DNA from: Ardenticatenia bacterium | Lineage (GTDB): Bacteria; Chloroflexota; Anaerolineae; 4572-78; NAK82 | Direction: 5' to 3' | DNA: 33,693 bases | Assembly: GCA_003130875.1 (NCBI GenBank) | Contig: QEXY01000148.1 | Coordinates: 1-33,693, forward strand | In this document: positions 1-7,544 of the stretch, piece by piece | Position numbering within the stretch: position 1 is the stretch's first letter | How the letters are laid out: the number at the start of each line of letters is the position of its first letter | The notes under the pieces: generated by a model | What the model was told of the DNA's origin: nothing | Seen by the model: the letters and a program-made list of their open reading frames with translations, nothing else | Databases searched by the model: none | Position numbers and translations under genes: made by a program

Positions 1-19
1 CGTGGCATAACCCCTGCGC

Positions 20-3000
20 TCATTCAAGGCGACGCACGCCCAGAGCGATGGGCATCCCCTCAATCGTGTGTTGTTCTGTGAAGGCTTCGCGTGGGGGCTG
101 TTCAGCTCGTATGGATACCGAAAGCGTCTCCGCCTTGATGTAATCCGCCCATTCACGGATCACCTCGGCCAGCTCCCCATCTGCCACATAATATGTGGTG
201 ATGCGGTCCTCGACGTTAAAACCGGCATCCTTGCGCTGGGTTTGGATGCGTCGCACGATCTCGCGTGCCAATCCCTCAGAACGCAAGGCCGGGGTGATCA
301 CCGTATCCACCGCAACCGTGATACCTTTCTCTGTCATCACAGCCAGACCAGGCGTCGGTTGGGTTTGGATGATGATCTCCTCCGGTAAGAGCTGCACGGT
401 ATTCCCATCCACACTCAGAGATATCGGCAGGCCGCTCCGCGCCTGTCTTACGATCTCCGCAGCATTTGCCGCAGCCAACGCTGCGCGCACCTTGGGAAAG
501 GTGGCACCGAAACGCGGTCCTAGCAGCTTGTTATCCGGCAGAATCTGGTAGCGAACCAGCGCACTTTCATCCGACACGAGCTCCAAGGATTTCACGTTCA
601 GCTCGTCCATGATGATCGCTCTCATCTCATCGTCCAGCGCAGCGGCCGATGCGGCATCCGCCAGGTGAACCAAAGCCTTGGCAAGCGGTTGACGCACCTT
701 GATGTTAGCGCTTCCACGAGCTCCCAGGCCGATACTGGCAATGCGACGTGCCAGCGCCATGCGCGCCAATAGATCCTCATCTACAGCCGCCATATCGGCC
801 AAGGGCCAAGAGGTATGATGTACACTGCCATAAGCCTGCAGGCACACCTCGCGCACCAGGTTCTGGTACATCACCTCCGTCACAAACGGGGTGAACGGCG
901 CAAGCAACCTGACAAGGCGCACCAGCACATAATACAAGGTGGCATAAGCTGCTTTCTTATCTGCATCGTGCTCGCTCTTCCAGAAGCGTCTCCGGCTGCG
1001 CCGTACATACCAGTTTGTCAGATCGTCCAAGAGCTCTTCGATGAGGATGGTGGCCGTGTAGGCATCCGAATCCTCCAGACATTGGGTGCATCGCGCCGTG
1101 AGTTGATTGATGCGCGCCAGAATCCATCGATCCAATAGAGCTTCTGTCTGTGGCACCTCCCCCTCGGGATGAGCCGGATCAAATGGATCCGTGGCAGGTT
1201 CCCATTGATCCAAACGTGCATAGGTGACGAAGAAGTTGTAAACGTTCCACAAGGGGATCAGGAAGCGACGGCGCGTTTCATCGGCACGGCGATAACCGAA
1301 CAGCAAGTTCTGGTCCGGCTTTTGGGCGCAATACAACCAGCGCATGACATCCACGCCCATTTTGTCCGCTGCATCGTTGAATTCGATGGCGTTGCCCCAG
1401 CTCTTGTGCATGGGGCGTCCATCTTCCGCGAGGAGCGTGGCATAGCCGAAGTTCTGCAAGAAAGGCGGGCTGTTCTCCAGCACAGTTGCCATAGCCAGCA
1501 GGCTATAGAACCAATTGCGGAATTGGCCAGGGAACGACTCGCTGATCCAGTGTGCCGGGTACCACTTACGCCAGTATTCGCGATCTGTTCGGTAGCGCAG
1601 GGTGCTGAAGCTCACAATGCCGGCATCGAGCCAAGGGTTGCCAACATCCGGAATACGACTCATCAGCTCCTGACAACGTGGACAACGAATTTTGATCGCA
1701 TCAATGTAAGGGCGATGCGGAGTGTGACCGGCAAATGTCTCCCATCCCGCCACTGCACGTGCTTCCAGCTCAAACTCGTCCCCGATCACCTCATAATGTC
1801 CGCATTGCGGACATGTCCAGAACGGCAATGCCAACCCCCAGTAGCGCTTCTTGCTGATCATCCAGTCGTGCATGTTGTAGAGCCAGTCCATCTCGCGGGC
1901 ATAGCCAAATTCGGGAATCCAGCGGATCTGGCTGACGATGTCCATGATTTGATAACGCAAACTTCTCTCTTTCTCTTCCTTGGTGAGCGCCTCGCGTGGC
2001 TTGTCGTAGACCGGTCCCATACTGATAAACCACTCGTCCACCAGTCGGAAGACCAGTTCGGTCTTGCAGCGCCAACATACTGGATAGCGGTGAGTATAAG
2101 AGGAGACGTCGTAAAGGAGCCCCTTCTCCCTGAGGCTCTCAAAGATCATTTCGCGCACCTCGGTGACGTGTCGACCGGTGAACGGTTCAAAGTGGGAGGT
2201 GAAATACCCCTCTTCATCCAACGGTGCGACCAACGGCAGCCGATGTTGCTTAGCCAGCTGGAAGTCCTCAGCGCCACACCCGGGCGCAATGTGCACGATG
2301 CCTGTCCCCTCTGTTTCACCTACCTCATCCCACAAGATGACACGGTGTGCCTCGCGGGCACTCTCTTTGATGTCACGGATCAGGTCCTCCTGTTCCGTGC
2401 ATCCCCCAGGCATCTGGGCTGCTTCCAGTTCGTCAAAGGGACCCTCGTAGGTCCAGCCCTCCAGGGCTGAACCCGGCATCTCGGCCAGGACTTCATACGG
2501 GCCTTTGAGCATATGGAGTGTGCCCTTCGACAGGTAGAGGACTTCGCCATTGTGACGGACTTTGATATAGGTCAGCTCCGGCCCCACGGCGGCTGCCACG
2601 TTGCTGGTGAGAGTCCACGGCGTAGTTGTCCACACCAGCAGCGATTCGCCGGGTCGATTGCGCAATGGGAAGCGCAACGTCACGCCGGGATGGGTCAATT
2701 CCACATAACCGTCGGTCACAATTTCGTGCTGGCTGATGCCTGTGGCACAGCGCGGGCACCAAGGCATCACATCAGCACCGCGATAGAGCCAGCCCTTCTG
2801 CCAACACTTTTTCAAGAAAGTCCAGATCATGTAATTGTTCTCATTAGAGAACGTGAAGTAGCTTCCGCCCAATTCCGGCATGCCAAGACGGCCGACAATC
2901 TGCTCCACCGTGTCGGTCACTGGTCCGAGCGGACCTTCGATGGTGATGACACGCGAGGGATCCTCGATGATCAAATCTGCCAGCCAACGCAGCTGATTGG

Positions 3001-3442
3001 GATCGTTCCAATCCATCCAATAACCCAGGCGGATGGACTGCTCGGTCTGGATGGCTGCATAGCGCAACACTCGCTCCTTACATTTGCGCACAAAACGGTC
3101 CAGACCGTAAGCTTCAATATCGCGTTTGGACCGGAAGCCCAGCTCCTTTTCCACCTCCACCTCGACCCAGAGGCCCTGACAATCGAACCCGTTCTGGTAC
3201 CGCAACTCTCGTCCACGCATGGTCCAGAAACGGTTGAACAGGTCCTTATAGGTGCGCCCCCAGCCATGGTGGACGCCCATAGGGTTATTAGCCGTAATGG
3301 GGCCATCGATAAAGGACCACGGGGGCTGTCCACGGTGAAGCTCGCGCATCACCTCGAAGGCGCGCGTTTCCTTCCAGAAGCGGAGTATCTCATACTCCTG
3401 GACAATGAAATCAACGTTGGCCGGTACTTCTCGAAAAGGCAT
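20..3442 (-). CDS. ileS: Isoleucyl-tRNA synthetase, type 2, with GVHH signature motif
   Basis: Cytoplasmic class I synthetase that charges tRNA-Ile with isoleucine. At 1140 residues it has the full length of the family: Rossmann catalytic core split by the CP1 editing domain, then an anticodon-binding region and C-terminal extension. The class I HIGH motif reads GVHH at residues 56-59 (bases 3266-3277), and the KMSKS motif reads PMHKS at residues 677-681. Cysteine pairs CPRC (twice), CWRC and CPQC suggest zinc-binding knuckles. The start gives the normal N-terminus shortly before the catalytic core. It lies 12 bases after the AlaX-type gene on the same strand and is probably the last gene of that operon. 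The overall type (eukaryote/archaea-like IleRS2) is inferred from motif context; in described IleRS2 enzymes this form is linked to mupirocin resistance. Confidence 0.96.
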   Translation of the reverse strand: MPFREVPANVDFIVQEYEILRFWKETRAFEVMRELHRGQPPWSFIDGPITANNPMGVHHGWGRTYKDLFNRFWTMRGRELRYQNGFDCQGLWVEVEVEKELGFRSKRDIEAYGLDRFVRKCKERVLRYAAIQTEQSIRLGYWMDWNDPNQLRWLADLIIEDPSRVITIEGPLGPVTDTVEQIVGRLGMPELGGSYFTFSNENNYMIWTFLKKCWQKGWLYRGADVMPWCPRCATGISQHEIVTDGYVELTHPGVTLRFPLRNRPGESLLVWTTTPWTLTSNVAAAVGPELTYIKVRHNGEVLYLSKGTLHMLKGPYEVLAEMPGSALEGWTYEGPFDELEAAQMPGGCTEQEDLIRDIKESAREAHRVILWDEVGETEGTGIVHIAPGCGAEDFQLAKQHRLPLVAPLDEEGYFTSHFEPFTGRHVTEVREMIFESLREKGLLYDVSSYTHRYPVCWRCKTELVFRLVDEWFISMGPVYDKPREALTKEEKERSLRYQIMDIVSQIRWIPEFGYAREMDWLYNMHDWMISKKRYWGLALPFWTCPQCGHYEVIGDEFELEARAVAGWETFAGHTPHRPYIDAIKIRCPRCQELMSRIPDVGNPWLDAGIVSFSTLRYRTDREYWRKWYPAHWISESFPGQFRNWFYSLLAMATVLENSPPFLQNFGYATLLAEDGRPMHKSWGNAIEFNDAADKMGVDVMRWLYCAQKPDQNLLFGYRRADETRRRFLIPLWNVYNFFVTYARLDQWEPATDPFDPAHPEGEVPQTEALLDRWILARINQLTARCTQCLEDSDAYTATILIEELLDDLTNWYVRRSRRRFWKSEHDADKKAAYATLYYVLVRLVRLLAPFTPFVTEVMYQNLVREVCLQAYGSVHHTSWPLADMAAVDEDLLARMALARRIASIGLGARGSANIKVRQPLAKALVHLADAASAAALDDEMRAIIMDELNVKSLELVSDESALVRYQILPDNKLLGPRFGATFPKVRAALAAANAAEIVRQARSGLPISLSVDGNTVQLLPEEIIIQTQPTPGLAVMTEKGITVAVDTVITPALRSEGLAREIVRRIQTQRKDAGFNVEDRITTYYVADGELAEVIREWADYIKAETLSVSIRAEQPPREAFTEQHTIEGMPIALGVRRLE

Positions 3443-3454
3443 AGACGGGTGACC

Positions 3455-4171
3455 TCATTCATCTAGTTCTATTTCAATGCGCTTATTGATGCGACCTTTG
3501 CTCTTGTAATCCACCACACGGATGCGTCCCACTTCGCGTGTGTTGGCTACGTGGGTACCACCATCCGCCTGCAGATCCAATCCCACAATCTCAACCGTGC
3601 GCACCTGGGTGATCTGAGACGGCAACAAGTTGATTTTCGTGCGAATCAAGTCGGGAATGCGGAATGCTTCCTCGCGCGGCAGCACCCGCACCCGCACTTC
3701 GCGACCCGCCGCCACCTCGGCATTTACCCGCTCTTCAATCTCGCGCACTAACTCTTGGCGCAGTGTTTCAAATTCAAAATCCATGCGGCCTTTCAGAGGC
3801 TCCATATTCCCACCTGTGACCAATGCCCCATAATCACGCCAGACAACACCGCACAGGATGTGCAAGGCGGTATGGGTGCGCATCAGGCGGTAGCGATGCT
3901 CCCAATCCAACCGGCCCGTCACCCGGGTCCCGGGCTTCGGAAGCGTTCCCTCGATGACATGCCAGATCAGCTCTCCGTCGCGCTTCAGCTGCACGACAGG
4001 CAGAATACGATCACCGAGCTCAAGCCAACCTCGATCCGCCGGCTGACCGCCTCCGCCGGGGAAAAAGACGGTGCAATCCAACGCCACCGCGTTGAGCTGC
4101 GGTTGCAGGTCCACCACGGCAGCTTCAAACTCTCTGATGTAACTGTCGGTCTGGTACAGCAGAACGGTCAT
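3455..4171 (-). CDS. AlaX-type alanyl-tRNA editing protein (trans-editing hydrolase)
   Basis: Predicted free-standing homologue of the AlaRS editing domain, which hydrolyses mischarged Ser-tRNA(Ala) in the cytoplasm. It has 238 residues, the AlaX-M size. The zinc-site motif HTALH lies at residues 100-104 (HxxxH). The second half, normally CxxxH, reads DGGTH at 203-207, so Asp replaces the usual Cys. The N-terminal FPGGGGQPADRG block (residues 37-48) is typical of the AlaRS/AlaX fold. The start overlaps the end of the upstream MBL gene by 47 bases in another frame; it was kept because the first residues (LLYQTDSY) match how these proteins usually begin. Its position directly before ileS makes a translation-fidelity pair. 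The zinc-ligand change could be a natural subfamily trait. Confidence 0.88.
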   Translation of the reverse strand: MTVLLYQTDSYIREFEAAVVDLQPQLNAVALDCTVFFPGGGGQPADRGWLELGDRILPVVQLKRDGELIWHVIEGTLPKPGTRVTGRLDWEHRYRLMRTHTALHILCGVVWRDYGALVTGGNMEPLKGRMDFEFETLRQELVREIEERVNAEVAAGREVRVRVLPREEAFRIPDLIRTKINLLPSQITQVRTVEIVGLDLQADGGTHVANTREVGRIRVVDYKSKGRINKRIEIELDE

Positions 4172-5066
4172 TCGATTGGGTCATCTCCTGATACAATGCC
4201 CGTAGGTTGGCATAATGGAGATCCTGAACCATCCCATTGAGCGATATGCGCGACTTGCCGCACGATTCGATATCCAACCGACGCAGTGCTTCTTCAAGGC
4301 TTTGCCCCGCTTTTATCATCTCCGCCAGGCGTTGTTGGATGATGGTCAAGTAGCGAATATTGCTTTGGATCGCCTCCTTCACCTCACCCCGTAACAACAC
4401 CTCGCCATGGCCTTGAACGATTGTGTCGATGTTCAGCTGAAGCAACCCCTTCAGCGAATTGAGGAAGTCTCGATAACTGCCCCCCACGAAATAGGGCAGG
4501 GGCATCATAGTGTCTGCAGCGAGGAGCACCTTGTCCTCTCGGATGTACACCACGATCGAGTCGGGAGTGTGCCCCGGGGATGGAATCAGTTGCAAAGATT
4601 TACCTCCCAAGTGCAAACACATTTCCCCCTCATCAAAGGTAATGTCCGGTACTCGGACTGGCAACTCCTCTTCCTCAGATGGTCGTTTGTCTCGAGCTCG
4701 ACTCGCTTTGAGATTGATCATATCCACCATTGTCTGAGCACACAGCTGATGGCATATCAATTGCACATTTCCAAAGAGGAAGTTGCCATTGGTGTGGTCG
4801 CCGTGCCAGTGCGTGTTGATGAGATAACGGATAGGACCACGCCCCAGCCCTTTCAGAAAGGCAACCATCGCGCGCGTTTCCTCGGGAAACGGCAAGGTGT
4901 CAATGGTGACAATGCCCTCTGCAGTGATGACCGCCGTGGCGGTCACTTGCGCATATAAATCGCTGGTGAATACATAAATGTCATCAGACACTCGCTCACG
5001 CCGCATATCGCTTGAGTCACCCCTCAGAAATGTGAGCATTTCAGTGGATCGATGATGAAGCGGCAC
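4125..5066 (-). CDS. MBL-fold metallo-hydrolase
   Basis: Metallo-beta-lactamase superfamily hydrolase; the substrate cannot be told from sequence. The metal motif HWHGDH is at residues 86-91, followed by the second-shell blocks PGHTPDS, AADTMMP and QGHGE, the usual order of His and Asp ligands for a two-metal site. Length is 313 residues with this start. A second candidate start (Met21, base 5006, upstream of MRRERVSDDIY) would remove a poorly conserved-looking leader and may be the true one. There is no signal peptide, so it is probably cytoplasmic. It sits 27 bases after the M32 carboxypeptidase and overlaps the AlaX start, so co-transcription is likely. The arrangement resembles the SoxH/quinoprotein-relay type of MBL proteins, but this is only a loose resemblance. 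Confidence 0.85.
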   Translation of the reverse strand: MPLHHRSTEMLTFLRGDSSDMRRERVSDDIYVFTSDLYAQVTATAVITAEGIVTIDTLPFPEETRAMVAFLKGLGRGPIRYLINTHWHGDHTNGNFLFGNVQLICHQLCAQTMVDMINLKASRARDKRPSEEEELPVRVPDITFDEGEMCLHLGGKSLQLIPSPGHTPDSIVVYIREDKVLLAADTMMPLPYFVGGSYRDFLNSLKGLLQLNIDTIVQGHGEVLLRGEVKEAIQSNIRYLTIIQQRLAEMIKAGQSLEEALRRLDIESCGKSRISLNGMVQDLHYANLRALYQEMTQSNDRSAVPDRQLHQRV

Positions 5067-5093
5067 ATCAGGAGGCCATTTGCCATAGCGCGC

Positions 5094-6608
5094 TCACAGT
5101 GAATAGAGCTCGCCGAACTTTTGCTTGATGTAGCCAATGTAGTCCGTCGCTGTCAGTTCCTTGCCGGTGACTTTAACCACCAGCTCTGCCGGTGTGTACT
5201 TGCGCCCGTGTTGGTGAATGTTCTGACGCAGCCATTTCAACAACTCTGTGAAATCCCCCATCGCAATCTGGTCTGAAAGACCATCAATGTCGCACTTTGC
5301 TTTCTCGAAGAACTGCACAGAGTACAAATTACCCAAAGAGTAGGTCGGGAAGTAGCCCAACATACCGCCGGACCAATGTACGTCCTGCAATACTCCGAGG
5401 GTGTCGTTGGGTGGGACAATGCCCAGATACTCTTCCATCTTAGCATTCCATGCATCCGGCAGCTCACGGAGCGGCACACGACGCTCCAGCATATCGTTCT
5501 CCAGCTCAAACCGAAGCATGATGTGCAGGTTGTAGGTCACTTCGTCTGCTTCGACACGGATGAAGGAAGGTTTTACCATGTTGATCGCCCGGTAGAACGA
5601 CTCAAACTCCACATCTCCCATCTGCTCATAGAACATCTGCCGAAGGCGCGGGAAATAGTGCATCCAAAACGCGCGACTGCGGCCTATCAGGTTCTCCCAC
5701 AGTCGCGACTGCGATTCGTGAATGCCCAGCGAGGCACCGTCGTCCAGACCGGTTCGCTCCAACGTCGGTGACAGTCCCTGTTCATAGAGACCGTGACCGC
5801 CTTCATGAATGGTGCCAAACAGGGCGGTCGGGAAGTAGTTGGGATCTAAACGTGTCGTCAGCCGCACGTCGTTGATCGAAAAAGAAGTTGTGAAGGGATG
5901 AACTGATTTATCCTGGCGGCCCCGGTCGAAGTCAAATCCCATATCGCGCAAGACAGCCAACCCGAAATCCCACTGCTTTTGCACATCCATAGGTCGTTGC
6001 AAGATCGCATCACCGTTGGGATCCGCTTGATTGGCGATATCCTTGACAATGGGCACCAGTTCTGCCTTCAGCTGGTCAAACAAAGCCGCCACCTGCGCCG
6101 TTTTCATCTCCGGCTCGTACTGGTCCAACAGCGCGTCATACAGGCGTTCTGGATATCCCAAAGCCTCGGCGATTTGGATATTGAGGTCCACGATTTTCTC
6201 CAGATGGGGAAGGAAGAGCGCGAAGTCGGCTGTCGCTTTTGCCTTGACCCATGCCTCATACGCAAGTGTCGAGACGCGCGCCAGCTCGGCAATCAGGGCG
6301 GGCGGGATGCGGCGCGCCTTCTCATAATCGCGCAGAGTCACGCGCACCAAGCTCGCTTCATCCGAGTCATAATCCCACTCGGCGGCAGGAGCACGCAGTG
6401 CTTCCAATAACTGCCCGATCTCATCGCTGGTGAACCAGATGTGAGCTGTCCTCTGTAGGGTGGCCAGTTGTTCGGCGCGCGCCGTTGCACCGCCAGGTGG
6501 CATATAGGTTTGTTGATCCCACGACAGCACCGCGGCGGCACGGTGTAAATCGCGAATCTCCCCCAGGCGACGCTTGAGTTCCTGAAGTTCCTCAGGCCCC
6601 GATTCCAT
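5094..6608 (-). CDS. Carboxypeptidase Taq family metallo-carboxypeptidase (M32)
   Basis: Zinc metallo-carboxypeptidase that removes C-terminal residues from peptides in the cytoplasm; thermostable members are well known. It has 504 residues, the normal M32 length. Family motifs are present in order: DQQTYMPPGG (31-40), HPFTTSF (237-243), the zinc-binding HEGGH at 268-272, and HESQSR at 297-302 carrying the third zinc ligand. No signal peptide. A GGAGGC sequence lies about 14 bases before the ATG, rather far. The gene is first in a minus-strand run with the MBL, AlaX and ileS genes. Upstream are a TATAAT box at 6697-6702 and a perfect 9-bp hairpin in the predicted leader. Confidence 0.95.
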   Translation of the reverse strand: MESGPEELQELKRRLGEIRDLHRAAAVLSWDQQTYMPPGGATARAEQLATLQRTAHIWFTSDEIGQLLEALRAPAAEWDYDSDEASLVRVTLRDYEKARRIPPALIAELARVSTLAYEAWVKAKATADFALFLPHLEKIVDLNIQIAEALGYPERLYDALLDQYEPEMKTAQVAALFDQLKAELVPIVKDIANQADPNGDAILQRPMDVQKQWDFGLAVLRDMGFDFDRGRQDKSVHPFTTSFSINDVRLTTRLDPNYFPTALFGTIHEGGHGLYEQGLSPTLERTGLDDGASLGIHESQSRLWENLIGRSRAFWMHYFPRLRQMFYEQMGDVEFESFYRAINMVKPSFIRVEADEVTYNLHIMLRFELENDMLERRVPLRELPDAWNAKMEEYLGIVPPNDTLGVLQDVHWSGGMLGYFPTYSLGNLYSVQFFEKAKCDIDGLSDQIAMGDFTELLKWLRQNIHQHGRKYTPAELVVKVTGKELTATDYIGYIKQKFGELYSL

Positions 6609-6622
6609 CGCTGACTAGCTTC

Positions 6623-6628
6623 GCCTCC
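6623..6628 (-). promoter_or_regulatory. Shine-Dalgarno-like site of the M32 carboxypeptidase gene
   Basis: GGAGGC on the minus strand, 14 bases before the ATG at 6608. The spacing is longer than optimal, so translation may start weakly or be influenced by the hairpin just upstream. Confidence 0.45.
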
Positions 6629-6644
6629 GTATAAACAGTTCTCA

Positions 6645-6666
6645 GGTCAGAGATGTATCTCTGACC
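6645..6666 (-). promoter_or_regulatory. Perfect 9-bp leader hairpin/operator before the M32 operon
   Basis: Arms GGTCAGAGA (6645-6653) and TCTCTGACC (6658-6666) are perfectly complementary with a four-base loop. It lies between the TATAAT box at 6697-6702 and the carboxypeptidase start. There is no T-run after it on the minus strand, so it is not a simple terminator. It could be an RNA stem-loop in the leader or a dyad operator for a repressor. Confidence 0.5.
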
Positions 6667-6696
6667 GAGCGGGCTTTCCCACCCTGGAGCTTTAAA

Positions 6697-6702
6697 ATTA
6701 TA
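6697..6702 (-). promoter_or_regulatory. Putative -10 box for the M32-MBL-AlaX-ileS run
   Basis: A consensus TATAAT on the minus strand about 90 bases before the carboxypeptidase ATG. The region 17 bases upstream reads TTTTCT, a poor -35 that overlaps the T-tract of the preceding terminator. The promoter call rests on the -10 match and the position. Confidence 0.4.
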
Positions 6703-6709
6703 CATCAAC

Positions 6710-6752
6710 GGGATAAAAAAGAAAAGGTCGAAAGAACAATCTTTCGACCTTT
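6710..6752 (-). terminator. Rho-independent terminator (minus strand)
   Basis: Arms GGTCGAAAG (6726-6734) and CTTTCGACC (6741-6749) form a perfect 9-bp stem, extendable by three A-T pairs, with a six-base loop. On the minus strand it is followed directly by TTTTCTTTTTTAT. It ends transcription coming from the thioesterase gene or from the candidate small RNA just upstream, and insulates the M32 operon. Confidence 0.88.
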
Positions 6753-6836
6753 CAGATTTCAATGTGTCCAGAGATCGGGGGGAACAGACCGCTCTCTGGA
6801 CGGGGAAGAAGGAGATGCGCGAGGTACTCGCTTTTT
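6712..6836 (-). ncRNA. Candidate small structured RNA or structured 5' leader
   Basis: About 125 bases with no credible ORF, preceded by TATAAT (6843-6848) at the right distance and ending in a strong intrinsic terminator. In transcript order it holds a GCGAG/CTCGC stem with a 3-base loop (6819-6831), a perfect 9-bp stem GTCCAGAGA/TCTCTGGAC enclosing an 18-base C-rich loop (6766-6801), and the terminator stem (6726-6749). It does not match an RNA family I can name; 6S RNA, SRP RNA and T-box were considered and not supported. It could instead be the 3' UTR of the thioesterase mRNA or an attenuator ahead of the M32 operon. Confidence 0.4.
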
Positions 6837-6842
6837 GCCTCC

Positions 6843-6848
6843 ATTATA
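6843..6848 (-). promoter_or_regulatory. Putative -10 box for the candidate small RNA
   Basis: Exact TATAAT on the minus strand, seven bases before the predicted RNA start near 6836. No good -35 hexamer is seen at 16-18 bases. A 7-bp stem ATCGGCT/AGCCGAT with a four-base loop (6870-6887) sits just upstream, around the -35 region, and might be an operator. Confidence 0.35.
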
Positions 6849-6967
6849 AGACTTCACACCCCATAATACATCGGCTATAAAGCCGATCATGTCGCGCCTT
6901 TTCATGCGCCAAGTGACGGATATCGAATGTTCTCGTATAGGCCAAATGGCGGATAGGACGCGCGATC

Positions 6968-7426
6968 TCATCGCTTGAGGCTGGCCCAGAACGCCTGCCA
7001 GTCCGGCGGGATGCGCACCGGTCGCCCCGCCTGGTCGATGCAGACGTGCACGGTGCAACCGGTCGCCAGGCATTCGCCAGTGGCCGCATCGACCACAGCG
7101 TATTCAAAATCCACTCCCCGGCTGCGCACCTTACTGACCCGCACGCGTACGGTCACCGCTTGATCGTAGCGCGCTGGGGTGATGAAACGCAGATGGAGCT
7201 CGGTGACGGCCAAACCATATCCCGCACGCTCAAAATCGGCATAGGGTCGTCCGTATTGGCGCGACAGAGCACTGCGCGCCTCCTCTAGCCATGGCACGTA
7301 CGCGCTGTGGTGCACAATCCCCATCTGATCGGTCTCGGCGTATCGCACATGGAAGGTGACCTCGGCGGCCCAGCCACTGTCGGCCGCAAGCGCATGTTCA
7401 GTTGGTTTTGTCACAACGAGTGTCAC
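6968..7426 (-). CDS. Acyl-CoA thioesterase, YbgC/4-hydroxybenzoyl-CoA thioesterase family
   Basis: Hot-dog fold thioesterase that hydrolyses acyl-CoA; natural substrate unknown. It has 152 residues. The family hallmark RYAETDQMGIVHHSAYV begins at residue 28, with the catalytic Asp at position 33 (in TDQMG), followed by the LEEAR block. Translation starts with GTG: a strong AAGGAGGT lies 9 bases upstream (7436-7443), which fixes the start although the first 20 or so residues precede the conserved domain. Cytoplasmic, monocistronic, divergent from the TPR gene; a hairpin terminator lies about 220 bases downstream. Confidence 0.92.
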   Translation of the reverse strand: MTLVVTKPTEHALAADSGWAAEVTFHVRYAETDQMGIVHHSAYVPWLEEARSALSRQYGRPYADFERAGYGLAVTELHLRFITPARYDQAVTVRVRVSKVRSRGVDFEYAVVDAATGECLATGCTVHVCIDQAGRPVRIPPDWQAFWASLKR

Positions 7427-7435
7427 GAGCTATGT

Positions 7436-7443
7436 ACCTCCTT
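7436..7443 (-). promoter_or_regulatory. Ribosome binding site fixing the GTG start of the thioesterase
   Basis: AAGGAGGT on the minus strand, nine bases before a GTG codon at 7426. This near-perfect Shine-Dalgarno supports the non-ATG start. Confidence 0.75.
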
Positions 7444-7544
7444 CGAAGAAGTGACTTGGCTATATCGCACAGCGAGATGCAATCGATTAGAATCAAGCCA
7501 TCCAGTTTCGCGCATCACTCTGAGCATGGTTCATTTGCATCCGT

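Noticed and set aside
1169-3466. Long plus-strand open frames (1169-2470 and 2513-3466)
   Set aside because: They lie opposite ileS, which has full family motifs; their translations show no recognisable domain and low-complexity His/Gln/Arg bias typical of antisense frames.
6771-6795. T-box-like string (GGGGGGAACAGACCGC on the plus strand)
   Set aside because: It only loosely resembles the T-box core, is on the strand away from ileS, and has no downstream plus-strand gene or terminator/antiterminator pair.
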